From Acidobacteriota bacterium (lineage in GTDB: Bacteria; Acidobacteriota; UBA6911; RPQK01; JADFOI01), in contig JAUXKG010000085.1 in NCBI GenBank assembly GCA_030624355.1, positions 1 to 8,259 on the forward strand: a DNA stretch of 8,259 nt, in the 5' to 3' direction. A program made the position numbers and the translations under genes. Shown here in pieces: positions 1 to 6,854 of this stretch (the stretch's first letter is position 1; each line of letters begins with the position of its first letter). A model generated the notes under the pieces. It was not told the DNA's origin. It worked only from the letters and a program-made list of their open reading frames with translations, and searched no databases.

Positions 1-11
1 AGCAGACCTAC

Positions 12-545
12 TCAGTGCATGTAAAAGAAGCAAGCAAAAATGGGTGAATCCTCAGAGATGACGGTAACGGTTCCGTTAATACCCTGTGTTTCCAGTACTT
101 CACCCTCCACCGATTCGGCGCTGTGCTCCACATTTCTCACCACGATCTGGCTGGGAGTAGGAGCTTCCTCTGAGACCTGGAAGGTGAGTTTAAGCAGCAC
201 CCCCGGTGGGATCGACCGGGGTGCGGAAACCTCCACCCGGAGAATCGTTTCCCCAACATCGTCTTGGGAGTTGTACACCTCCGTCTTGATGTTGGCCCCA
301 GACAACTCTGCCCCTTTGCTTGGGTTCGCTTCCACGAAGGAGAGCAGCTCTGTAGGATAGGATAACTCAAAGGAAATCTTCCCCACCAGAGGGTCCTCCG
401 TGGTGGAAAGTACGGTTGACAAAAAGACCTGCTCGCCAGGCACAATGGCATCCAACCCAGGGTCGATATGGACCGTCGGGGTTCTCTGAGCAGAGATAGG
501 TGCGCACATCAGCCAGATCAGTAGAGCCCAGGTAGTCCTCCTCAT
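12..545 (-). CDS. Secreted cohesin-domain protein
   Basis: A 177-residue exported protein. Residues 1-19 form a signal peptide: RR near the start, a hydrophobic core (WALLIWLMCAP) and a likely signal peptidase I cut after ISA, before Q20. The rest, about residues 24-163, looks like one cohesin-type beta-sandwich: a VPGEQV segment near 35-40, then KISFELSYPTELLSFVEA (56-73), a PPGVLLKLTFQV strand (113-124) and a closing GINGTVTV strand (155-162). Cohesins bind dockerins in cellulosomes, but many bacteria carry isolated cohesins of unknown partner. The tail after the domain, SEDSPIFACFFYMH, is short, hydrophobic and aromatic, and unlike a cohesin end. The ATG at 545 is the only sensible start; purine-rich GGAGAG touches it and GGGAGG lies about 12 nt upstream, so the ribosome site is mediocre. 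It is the last gene seen in the operon, 23 bp after an amidohydrolase. The domain call is from remembered family pattern and is fairly sure; the partner is unknown. Confidence 0.8.
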   Translation of the reverse strand: MRRTTWALLIWLMCAPISAQRTPTVHIDPGLDAIVPGEQVFLSTVLSTTEDPLVGKISFELSYPTELLSFVEANPSKGAELSGANIKTEVYNSQDDVGETILRVEVSAPRSIPPGVLLKLTFQVSEEAPTPSQIVVRNVEHSAESVEGEVLETQGINGTVTVISEDSPIFACFFYMH

Positions 546-568
546 CTCTCCACTATTCCTCCCTCTTG

Positions 569-2365
569 CTACTCACCAGTGCTTGCGGGCGGCGCGGCAA
601 CCGGATCTACGGCACGATCGAAGACAAACTTCCCACCCATGAGGGTATATACAATCGGTAGTTCAGAGATCTGATCATCGGGGACAGCGTCGAAATCTCC
701 GTCCAGCACCACCAGGTCAGCCAGCTTTCCAACTTCGATGCTGCCGATGATGTCCTCATCACCGCTGTAACGGGCGGCCCACTTGGTGTACATCGTCAGA
801 GCCGTCATCCGGTCTACGCTCTCACTGGAGTTCCAGACACGCCCGCTTTCATCGGCTCTGGTGACGAACTTTTCCAGGTTCCACAAGGGAGCCCCGTAGG
901 GAATCGAAACGTCCGCCTCGGCGGCCGGTTTGAGCCCGGCCTGAATGAGGGTCCTGACCGGGGTCATCCCATAGACCCGATCGGCCCCATAGCGATAGAT
1001 CAGATTGTCAGGTGTGCCGATGAACAGATACTTGGCAGCCACACTGGGAATCACTTCCAGGTCCTTCATGAGCTGGATATTCTCAGGGGTTTGCATCAAC
1101 CCATGGTCGATTCCGAAGCGACGACCCTTGATGGACTTTTCGCGGTGGGCCTGCAGGTAGGTCTTGAGCAGGATATTGCTGCCGCGATCTCCCTGGCTGT
1201 GCATACTGGTGACGCTCCAGCCGTAACGATTGGCCAGGATGATGTTGTACGCTTCTGTACGTGTCTTGTCGGCTTCATCCCAGTCCTCCCCTTTGGACCA
1301 CTTGATCTCGCCATAGGAACCGAAGGGATCCGTGGGTCGCTGCCGAATTTGGGGCTCGAAGGTGAGGCTTGCTCCATCCCCGCTTGCGCCATCCACGGGA
1401 TGCACCGTGGCGCCCACAATCTTCAGCAACTCGTCTCCAAAGTCATCAAAAGAACCCAGCCGTTTTAGATAGGCTTCGGCATTGGGGTTCTGGCGCAGAA
1501 ATTCGTGGGCCAGGCGCAGGCGGATGGTCAGCTCTCCCTGTTTCCAGATCTCCTTGTAAACAGAGAAGGCCAGCCCCGCAACCTTAGCTGCAATGGTGGT
1601 GAGCCCCACCGAGTTGTACTTTTTCAGCTCCGCGATCTGCCGTGGGATCACCTCCTCGATGTCGGGCCAGGGAGTATGCTCGTAAGTGATAATACCGGCC
1701 GCCCAGCGCGTCAGCAAGCCCGTGGGTTCACCGGTCTCAGGGTCTCTCATCAGCCCCGGAGTATCCTCAGGAAGGCGCGCCATTTTCAAGGCCAGGCTGT
1801 TGGCCACCACCTCTTGACTCGAATTGACGATGAAAACCGGATTCTGAGGAGTCACCGAGTCTAGATCATGGCGGGTCAAGGTGTAATAGACTTTGTTTCG
1901 ACTTCCCTTGACGCCTACCCATTCCCCAGGTTCGAACAGCTCCACGATCTTTTTCAGTTCCTGCATGCCGCTTTCCTTATCTTTGAGGCTCAGCGACAGG
2001 CGGACCCCACCCATACGTGGTTTTTTGCTCTCTTCGAGGTGAACCTGGTGCAGGTGGGTATCAATCAGGCCGGGAATGACACTTTTGCCTTGAAGGTCGA
2101 TTTGGCGCGTTTGGGGACCGGCCAGTTTCAGGACCTCCGAATTGCTTCCCACCATCAGGAACTTGCCATCACGGATGGCCAGCGCTTGCACTCGCGACAA
2201 CCGGTCGTCCACGGTAATGACCTTGCCGTTATAGAGAATCGTCTCTGGGTAAGAAATGAGAATGTCCGGAACCTGCTGGGCCGGAACCTGCTGGGCCAGA
2301 ACTCCACCCAGGCTCAGGCCAGCGATCATGACCCAACTCAGCAAGTTGAAATTACGATGATGCAT
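569..2365 (-). CDS. Exported amidohydrolase, Amidohydro_3/YtcJ-like (copy C, most diverged)
   Basis: A 598-residue metal-dependent hydrolase of the amidohydrolase superfamily; substrate unknown. Residues 1-24 are a signal peptide (cut near VLA, before QQ). The N-terminal beta-sandwich segment ILYNGKVITVDD (43-54) leads to the metal motif VIPGLIDTHLH with H104 and H106. Later come SMHSQGD (H389), GIDH (H421), an EAD motif (D485) in the place of the family's usual GSD, and the family C-terminus GSIEVGKLADLVVLDGD (541-557). The position four before the DG at 325-326, often Lys in relatives as I recall, is V321. A Pro/Ala-rich tail (about 584-598) extends past the usual end. The ATG at 2365 is supported by AGGAGGG six bases upstream. 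It lies 21 bp after the middle paralog and lacks that pair's glycine-rich loop before the YGADR motif. Related named enzymes include N-substituted formamide deformylase, but the function cannot be assigned from sequence. Confidence 0.9.
   Translation of the reverse strand: MHHRNFNLLSWVMIAGLSLGGVLAQQVPAQQVPDILISYPETILYNGKVITVDDRLSRVQALAIRDGKFLMVGSNSEVLKLAGPQTRQIDLQGKSVIPGLIDTHLHQVHLEESKKPRMGGVRLSLSLKDKESGMQELKKIVELFEPGEWVGVKGSRNKVYYTLTRHDLDSVTPQNPVFIVNSSQEVVANSLALKMARLPEDTPGLMRDPETGEPTGLLTRWAAGIITYEHTPWPDIEEVIPRQIAELKKYNSVGLTTIAAKVAGLAFSVYKEIWKQGELTIRLRLAHEFLRQNPNAEAYLKRLGSFDDFGDELLKIVGATVHPVDGASGDGASLTFEPQIRQRPTDPFGSYGEIKWSKGEDWDEADKTRTEAYNIILANRYGWSVTSMHSQGDRGSNILLKTYLQAHREKSIKGRRFGIDHGLMQTPENIQLMKDLEVIPSVAAKYLFIGTPDNLIYRYGADRVYGMTPVRTLIQAGLKPAAEADVSIPYGAPLWNLEKFVTRADESGRVWNSSESVDRMTALTMYTKWAARYSGDEDIIGSIEVGKLADLVVLDGDFDAVPDDQISELPIVYTLMGGKFVFDRAVDPVAAPPASTGE
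2266..2295 (-). repeat. 15-bp direct tandem repeat in the signal-peptide region of copy C
   Basis: CCGGAACCTGCTGGG (plus strand) occurs twice exactly, followed by a decayed third unit. It encodes the doubled QQVPA just after the predicted cleavage site, so the unit adds five residues to the mature N-terminus without shifting frame. Confidence 0.85.
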
Positions 2366-2371
2366 GTCCTT

Positions 2372-2378
2372 CCCTCCT
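2372..2378 (-). promoter_or_regulatory. Ribosome binding site of amidohydrolase copy C
   Basis: AGGAGGG lies six bases before the ATG at 2365, inside the 21-bp gap after copy B. The short gap suggests coupled translation. Confidence 0.75.
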
Positions 2379-2386
2379 GTTCAGCG

Positions 2387-4174
2387 CTACATGTCCGTCT
2401 GGTAAGCAACTTTGCCGCCTATAACCGTCATTAAAACCGGGATATTGCTGATCTCTTCCTCGGGTACGGTCAGGTAATCTGCCCCCAGCACCACGAAGTC
2501 CGCCAACTTACCATCTTCGATCGAGCCCAGCTTGTCCTCATCCCCGCTGATGTACGCCACCCAGCGCGTCTTCATCCATAGGGCTTCCTTGCGGTTGACC
2601 TTCTCTTGAGGAGCCCACACTCGACCCTGCCCATCCTTTCGGGTGATAAAAGCTTCCATACTGCGCAAGGGTGGACCCGTCGTTTCCGCTACCGGTCTCA
2701 GGCCCGCGTCGATAAAGCGGCGCCCCATGCTCCAGTTATCGCTCAACCGATCGGCCCCGTACATGTAAACCATGGCATTGCCCATGGACGGGGTAAACCC
2801 CCCTTGTCCTTCTGGAATCTCCGATCCCCACTCTTCTCTTCCCACTGGCATGCCACCTCCCTGGCCTCCGCCCAACCGCCACCAGGTGAGAACGCTGGGA
2901 ATCACGTTCAGTTTTTTCATGAGGGCTATGGTCTCGTCGGTTCCGACATAGTTGTGATCGATGACCCAGGGCCCTGCCGGCAGGGTTTTACCCTGGCTGG
3001 CCTGTTCGTAAGCCTTGAGCAGTACTCTGGTGCTCTCATCCCCGTAACTGTGGATACTAGAGATCTTCCATCCGTAGCGAGCGGCCAGCTGGACTGCCTC
3101 ATGGGCGTTGGAGTGGGCCTCCCAGCGGTTCTGCCCGTAGATGGGGAAGTTGTCCTTGGGAGCAGGCCGCAGCTTGGGCAGGGAGGTCAGAATGGCTCCC
3201 GCGGCCGAGCCGCCGTCGGGCTGTTGAACCATCGTCCCGATAATCTTCAACCAGTCATCCCCCAGACCGGTCAGGTTGCCGATCCTCTTTAAAAATTTCT
3301 CCGGTTCCGGATTGTCGCGCAAGAATTCGTGGGTGATGCGTATCCTGAGCGGCAGCCTGCCTTCGACCCACAGGTCTCTGACCACCGTGATGGCAGGCCC
3401 GGGAGCGCGCCCGATCCGCATGGTTACTCCATTCCTGGGAAACTTCTCCAGATCCTCCAATTGCACCGGCTTCAACTTTTCTAAATCAGGCCAGGGCAGA
3501 ACTTCATAACCAAAGACTCCGGAAGCCAGTCCACGAACCTGACCGTTCGGCTGGCCCGTGGTCGGATCTTTGATCACGCCCGGGAAGTCCTCTGTTCCCA
3601 GGTAGTCGAGGAGTATCTTCAGTGCCAGGCTGTTCATGTTGTACTCGTAAGTGCTGAACGAGAGCACGACCGGGTTCTGGGGAGTCACGGTGTCCAGATC
3701 CCAGCGAGTGACGTTGAGGGAATTCCTGTTTCGAAAGCTCAAGAACTGTAGATATTCCCCTGGAGTTCGCCCCTCTACCTGCTGGCGCAGCCGCTTCAGC
3801 CCATCTACCAGGTTGTTAAAAACCACGGCGTCACTTCCTGTCTTGAGGGTTCGTGCCACCCACGAATGGGAGTGGGACTCGATGAAACCGGGCACTACGG
3901 TCTTGCCTTCGAGGTTGATCCGTTGTGTCTCAGCTCCTGCCAACCGCAGGATATCCGATGTCGATCCCCGGGCCAGGAACTTGCCGTCCCGAACGGCCAC
4001 GGCCTGGACGATGGTAAACTGATCGTCAGCCGTCAGAATCTTCCCGTTGTAAAGAACCATGTCGGCATAGGCCAGGACTCGAGGGTCAATATTCTGCTGC
4101 CCCCACAACGGCGCGGCCAAGGCCACCGTCAGTACCCAGACACAGAAGAAAAGAGATAATTTGCTGCTCCTCAT
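2387..4174 (-). CDS. Exported amidohydrolase, Amidohydro_3/YtcJ-like (copy B)
   Basis: A 595-residue exported amidohydrolase paralog. The start at 4174 is preferred over the ATG at 4181-4183 because AGGGAGG abuts that first ATG directly but lies nine bases from the second; starting there gives a clean signal peptide MRSSKLSLFF through LWG, before QQ26. Motifs: VLYNGKILTADDQ (40-52), VVPGFIESHSH with H101 and H103, SIHSYGD (H375), VIDH (H407), and the C-terminal GSIEDGKLADFVVL (550-563). Where copy C has E-A-D, this protein has E497-T498-T499 followed by GPP with a shortened loop, so the Asp expected after strand 8 is missing. The Lys often found four residues before the DG at 320-321 is V316. 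A Gly-rich variable loop spans about 434-458. Mature residues up to 70 match copy A exactly. It may be an altered-site hydrolase or a pseudoenzyme. It lies 41 bp after copy A in the operon. Confidence 0.9.
   Translation of the reverse strand: MRSSKLSLFFCVWVLTVALAAPLWGQQNIDPRVLAYADMVLYNGKILTADDQFTIVQAVAVRDGKFLARGSTSDILRLAGAETQRINLEGKTVVPGFIESHSHSWVARTLKTGSDAVVFNNLVDGLKRLRQQVEGRTPGEYLQFLSFRNRNSLNVTRWDLDTVTPQNPVVLSFSTYEYNMNSLALKILLDYLGTEDFPGVIKDPTTGQPNGQVRGLASGVFGYEVLPWPDLEKLKPVQLEDLEKFPRNGVTMRIGRAPGPAITVVRDLWVEGRLPLRIRITHEFLRDNPEPEKFLKRIGNLTGLGDDWLKIIGTMVQQPDGGSAAGAILTSLPKLRPAPKDNFPIYGQNRWEAHSNAHEAVQLAARYGWKISSIHSYGDESTRVLLKAYEQASQGKTLPAGPWVIDHNYVGTDETIALMKKLNVIPSVLTWWRLGGGQGGGMPVGREEWGSEIPEGQGGFTPSMGNAMVYMYGADRLSDNWSMGRRFIDAGLRPVAETTGPPLRSMEAFITRKDGQGRVWAPQEKVNRKEALWMKTRWVAYISGDEDKLGSIEDGKLADFVVLGADYLTVPEEEISNIPVLMTVIGGKVAYQTDM
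3981..4108 (-). repeat. Near-identical paralog block, copy B (partner 5816-5943)
   Basis: By hand count 123 of 128 bases match the block in copy A, and all five differences are synonymous third-position changes. It encodes the mature N-terminus from LWGQQ to about DGKF. The flanking signal-peptide region and the region after the block are clearly less similar. Confidence 0.8.
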
Positions 4175-4183
4175 TTCAATCAT

Positions 4184-4190
4184 CCTCCCT
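4184..4190 (-). promoter_or_regulatory. Ribosome binding site of amidohydrolase copy B
   Basis: AGGGAGG directly touches the first ATG (4181-4183), too close to use, but is nine bases from the second in-frame ATG at 4174. This supports initiation at 4174. Confidence 0.7.
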
Positions 4191-4215
4191 CGCTCTTTGA
4201 GATTAAGCGACCCTA

Positions 4216-6006
4216 TTAGTTGGCTTCGTACATGACCTGGCCGCCCACTACCGTCATCACCACCGGGATATCGCTGATTTGCTCCTCGGGGACGTTCAGG
4301 TAATCACCGTCCAGAATCGCGAAGTCCGCCAACTTACCTTCCTCGATCGAGCCCAGCTTGTCCTCATCCCCGCTGATGTACGCCACCCAGCGCGTTTTCA
4401 TCCATAGGGCTTCCTTGCGGGTGACCTTCTCCTGAGGGGCCCACACTCGACCCTCCCCATCTTTTCGGGTGATAAAGGCTTCCATCGTGCGCAAGGGTGG
4501 ACCGGTCGTTTCCACTATCGGTCTCAAGCCTGCATCGATGAAGCGGCGCCCCATGCTCCAGTTGTCGCTCAACCGATCGGCCCCGTACATGTAAACCATG
4601 GCATTGCCCATGGATGGGGTAAAACCTCCCTGTGACTCTCGATCTGGATCGCGGGCTTCGCTGCGGTTTCCGCCGCGGTCTCCCAGGCGCCACCACAGGA
4701 GGACGCTGGGAATCACGTTCAGCTTCTTCATGAGCGCTATGGTTTCGTCGGTTCCCACATAGTTGTGGTCAATGATCCAGGTGCCCTGCGGCAGTGTCTC
4801 CCCATCATCCAGGAAGCGCTTCTCACGGCTGGCCTCTTCGTAGGCCTTCAACAGCAGTCGGGTGCTTTCGTCCCCGTAACTGTGCACACTGGCAATCTTC
4901 CATCCGTACTTGGCAGCCAGTTTCAGTGTTTCAGCGGCATTGGTGTGTGCTTCCCAGCGGTTCTGCCCGTAGATGGGGAAGTTGTCCTTGGGAGCGGGCC
5001 GCAGCTTGGGCAGGGAGGTCAGGATCGCTCCTGCGGACGAGCCTCCATCGGGTTGCTGTGAAAGTGTGCCGATAATTCTGAACCAGTCGTCTCCCAGCCC
5101 CGACAAGTTGCCGAAGCGCTTCAGAAATCTCTCCGGCTCCGGGTTGTCCCGCAAAAACTCATGGGTCATGCGGACCCGGACGGGTAACTCTCCTTTGGCC
5201 CAGATGTCTCTGACCAGGGTAATGGAAGCGCCCGGACCCCGGCCGATGAGTGTCGTCACTCCCTGGGTGCTATACCGCTTCTGCCTGGCCAACTCCTTGG
5301 GCCGCAGCTCGTTCAGATCGGGCCAGGGCAGAACCTCATAACCAAAGGTCCCGGAAGCCAAGCCCCGAATCATGCCGTTGGGCTCTCCCGTCTGCGGGTC
5401 TTTGATCACCCCCGGAAAGTCCTCGGTCTTGATATGGTCCAGAAACATCTTTAGGCCCGGGCTGTTGAGATTGTACTCGTAAGTGCTAAAGGAGATGACC
5501 ACGGGATTGTTGGGAACCACCCGGTCCAGGTCCCAGCGCGTCACATTCATCGAGTATTTGTTCCGATAACTGAGGAACTGCAAAAGTTTCCCCGGGGGTG
5601 CTCCCTGCACCGCCTTTCGTATCTGTTCCAAGCCCGACTCCAGGGTATTGAAAACGATCGTACCCTGCGGACCACGCTTCAGAAGTTGTCCTTCCCAGCC
5701 GTGCGAATGGGACTCCATAAAGCCGGGTACGACGGTTTTTCCCTGCAGGTCGATACGGCGAGTGTTGGGACCGGCCAGGCCCAAACTGTCTGAGCTGGTT
5801 CCGCGAGCCAGGAATTTGCCGTCCCGAACGGCCACGGCCTGGACGATGGTAAATTGATCGTCAGCCGTCAGAATCTTCCCGTTGTAAAGAACCATGTCGG
5901 CATAGGCCAGGACCCGAGGATCGATATTTTGCTGCCCCCACAAAGGCAGAATCAGCGCTGTCACCAACAGGGTGAAACCCAGTAAACTGAAAAGCTTCTT
6001 TTTCAT
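4216..6006 (-). CDS. Exported amidohydrolase, Amidohydro_3/YtcJ-like (copy A)
   Basis: A 596-residue exported amidohydrolase, first of the three in transcription order. The frame stays open to an ATG at 6054, but the start at 6006 is chosen because a full AGGAGGTGA Shine-Dalgarno precedes it by two bases and it begins a standard signal peptide (MKKK, hydrophobic core, PLWG before QQ25). Motifs: VLYNGKILTADDQ (39-51), VVPGFMESHSH with H100 and H102, SVHSYGD (H375), IIDH (H414), and GSIEEGKLADFAIL (552-565). As in copy B the strand-8 Asp position is Thr (E499-T500-T501-GPP), and the position four before DG 320-321 is S316 rather than Lys. Relative to copy B it has a small insertion around 395-405 (REKRFLDDGE) and a charged, Arg/Asp-rich rather than Gly-rich loop at about 441-459. 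It lies 53 bp after the propeller gene. The fold call is sure; substrate and activity are open. Confidence 0.91.
   Translation of the reverse strand: MKKKLFSLLGFTLLVTALILPLWGQQNIDPRVLAYADMVLYNGKILTADDQFTIVQAVAVRDGKFLARGTSSDSLGLAGPNTRRIDLQGKTVVPGFMESHSHGWEGQLLKRGPQGTIVFNTLESGLEQIRKAVQGAPPGKLLQFLSYRNKYSMNVTRWDLDRVVPNNPVVISFSTYEYNLNSPGLKMFLDHIKTEDFPGVIKDPQTGEPNGMIRGLASGTFGYEVLPWPDLNELRPKELARQKRYSTQGVTTLIGRGPGASITLVRDIWAKGELPVRVRMTHEFLRDNPEPERFLKRFGNLSGLGDDWFRIIGTLSQQPDGGSSAGAILTSLPKLRPAPKDNFPIYGQNRWEAHTNAAETLKLAAKYGWKIASVHSYGDESTRLLLKAYEEASREKRFLDDGETLPQGTWIIDHNYVGTDETIALMKKLNVIPSVLLWWRLGDRGGNRSEARDPDRESQGGFTPSMGNAMVYMYGADRLSDNWSMGRRFIDAGLRPIVETTGPPLRTMEAFITRKDGEGRVWAPQEKVTRKEALWMKTRWVAYISGDEDKLGSIEEGKLADFAILDGDYLNVPEEQISDIPVVMTVVGGQVMYEAN
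5816..5943 (-). repeat. Near-identical paralog block, copy A (partner 3981-4108)
   Basis: Counterpart of the copy B block, at a constant offset of 1835 bases. Three shorter blocks (2517-2594 with 4343-4420, 2715-2797 with 4541-4623, 3120-3190 with 4952-5022) show the same near-identity. Confidence 0.8.
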
Positions 6007-6008
6007 GG

Positions 6009-6017
6009 TCACCTCCT
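6009..6017 (-). promoter_or_regulatory. Strong ribosome binding site of amidohydrolase copy A
   Basis: AGGAGGTGA, complementary to the whole anti-Shine-Dalgarno tail, ends two bases before the ATG at 6006. It decides the start in favour of 6006 over the in-frame ATG at 6054. Confidence 0.85.
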
Positions 6018-6043
6018 GATAATAATCCTTATGGCTCTTATAG

Positions 6044-6072
6044 GGAAATTTCACCGCCCTTAAAAAATTTCC
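6044..6072 (-). repeat. Inverted repeat at the end of the propeller gene
   Basis: GGAAATTT (6044-6051) and AAATTTCC (6065-6072) are perfect eight-base arms around a 13-base loop that holds the TAA stop of the propeller frame. The arms are A/T-rich and no T-run follows on the transcribed strand, so it is not a convincing intrinsic terminator; an RNA-processing or stabilising hairpin is possible. Confidence 0.45.
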
Positions 6073-6851
6073 GGAAAGGAATAGGTCAAGATAGCGTTGA
6101 GGCTCTTATCCGTCACGATCACGGTTTTGTTCTTGGCATCCACGGTCACACCGCGGGGGGACTGCAGCATGTCCGCTCCCAGCTTCCAGCGGGGCGGGAC
6201 GTCGCCGTTGTCATCGACGTTCCATACCCCAATGAATCTGCCTCCCTCCCGGCTCGAGCCTCCGGTCACCAGGATCCGGCCCAGGGGCGGATAGACGGCC
6301 ATTCTCCCTCCTCCCAAGCCTGATTGGATACCGCTGATTACCGACCGGGGCTTCACGTTGCCATCAGCAGTCCGGTCGAAGATCAGTATCTTTTGCCCCG
6401 CTAACACGATCAGCGCGTCATGGACGGGATCCACGGCTATGGGAGAAGCACCTCCTCCCCATGGGTCTAACTGGGTGTCGGGGCCGCGGATGGTGCGGAT
6501 GGGGGCCACGTCACCATCGGCCTGGCGCGGATACACCAGGATCACCGACCTTCCGTCCCCCACGAAAATTTCATTGTGGACGGGATCCAGGGCCAGTCGG
6601 TCGGGCCTCCTGAGTTGTGTTAGGGGACCCTGAATTTTGCGAATGGGTGCCTCCTCACCATCGGCCTCTCCCCGGAAGGTCAGAATCGCCTGGCTGAACT
6701 GCTGGGGCACAATGATCTCATCGTGAATGTCATCGTAGGCAATGCCGTGCATGGTGCGGCTGAGCAGCGTGCCCTGCCCTTCAATCCTTCGTGCCGGCTC
6801 CACTCCTCCTTCCGCCAACCTGGCGAAAGCCGCGATCTGCGGATGGGCCAC
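6060..6851 (-). CDS. C-terminal half of NHL-like beta-propeller, cut off by an in-frame TGA
   Basis: A 263-residue frame that begins with GTG immediately after, and in the same frame as, the TGA ending the upstream propeller frame. It contains the rest of the blade begun upstream, then blade starts at residues 37 (IAYD), 86 (LALD), 138 (IAVD), 184 (MAVY) and 235 (VTVD), spaced 46-52. Blades follow the pattern hydrophobic-A-V-D, E-I-x-V, S-x-I-L-x-F, A-D-G-x-x-x-P-x-R-x-I-x-G, as in NHL/lactonase-like six-bladed propellers. It has no signal peptide, although every other product here with a readable N-terminus is exported, and no Shine-Dalgarno sits at normal distance from the GTG (nearest purine run about 16 bases away). 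Best reading: it is the second half of one lipoprotein gene, broken by a nonsense change, expressed by readthrough, or split by a sequencing error. A separate coupled gene is possible but less likely. Confidence 0.75.
   Translation of the reverse strand: MAHPQIAAFARLAEGGVEPARRIEGQGTLLSRTMHGIAYDDIHDEIIVPQQFSQAILTFRGEADGEEAPIRKIQGPLTQLRRPDRLALDPVHNEIFVGDGRSVILVYPRQADGDVAPIRTIRGPDTQLDPWGGGASPIAVDPVHDALIVLAGQKILIFDRTADGNVKPRSVISGIQSGLGGGRMAVYPPLGRILVTGGSSREGGRFIGVWNVDDNGDVPPRWKLGADMLQSPRGVTVDAKNKTVIVTDKSLNAILTYSFPEIF
6809..6829 (-). other. Hairpin downstream of the in-frame TGA
   Basis: In the transcript a nine-pair stem (CTTTCGCCA with TGGCGGAAG, one G-U pair) closes a GGU triloop. The loop begins 31 bases after the TGA. 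The stem falls in coding sequence of the conserved blade (AFARLAEG), so it may be chance. It is recorded because downstream hairpins can promote stop-codon readthrough and because spacing and loop G loosely fit bacterial SECIS elements. Confidence 0.35.
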
Positions 6852-6854
6852 TCA
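6852..6854 (-). other. In-frame TGA splitting a single propeller blade
   Basis: The blade signature VAYD begins 14 residues before this TGA and the next one, IAYD, begins 36 residues after the following GTG codon, giving a period of 51 if the TGA counts as one residue. Neighbouring periods are 46-54. The strand EEILVPN lies before the stop and the partner strand QIAAFARL with the EGGVEPARRIEG turn lies after it, matching DEIIVP...AILTFRGEADGEEAPIRKIQG in the next blade. No frameshift is needed, only one altered codon (for example TGG, Trp). Confidence 0.85.

Noticed and set aside
2266..2295. Tandem repeat as a phase-variation switch
   Set aside because: The unit is 15 bp, a multiple of three, with only two exact copies, so copy-number change would not shift frame.
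1868..2434. Plus-strand open frame of 188 codons, and other long plus-strand frames opposite the amidohydrolases
   Set aside because: They lie antisense to well-supported genes, have no recognisable domain or ribosome site, and similar shadow frames recur at matching places opposite the paralogs.
6007..6054. N-terminal extension of amidohydrolase copy A starting at the ATG at 6054
   Set aside because: It would bury the signal peptide behind a polar leader, and the full Shine-Dalgarno favours 6006.
6044..6072. Intrinsic terminator after the propeller gene
   Set aside because: The stem is A/T-rich and has no following T-run on the transcribed strand; the next gene follows closely in the same direction.
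6852..6854. Alternative genetic code with TGA as Trp
   Set aside because: Trp is encoded by TGG throughout the window, no other gene has an internal TGA, and TGA ends the cohesin gene at a sensible place.
12..6854. Shared ACTGAGT context of the TGA at 12-14 and the TGA at 6852-6854 as a common readthrough signal
   Set aside because: Seven matching bases at two sites is easily chance, and the frame after 12 runs off the window, so nothing can be tested here.
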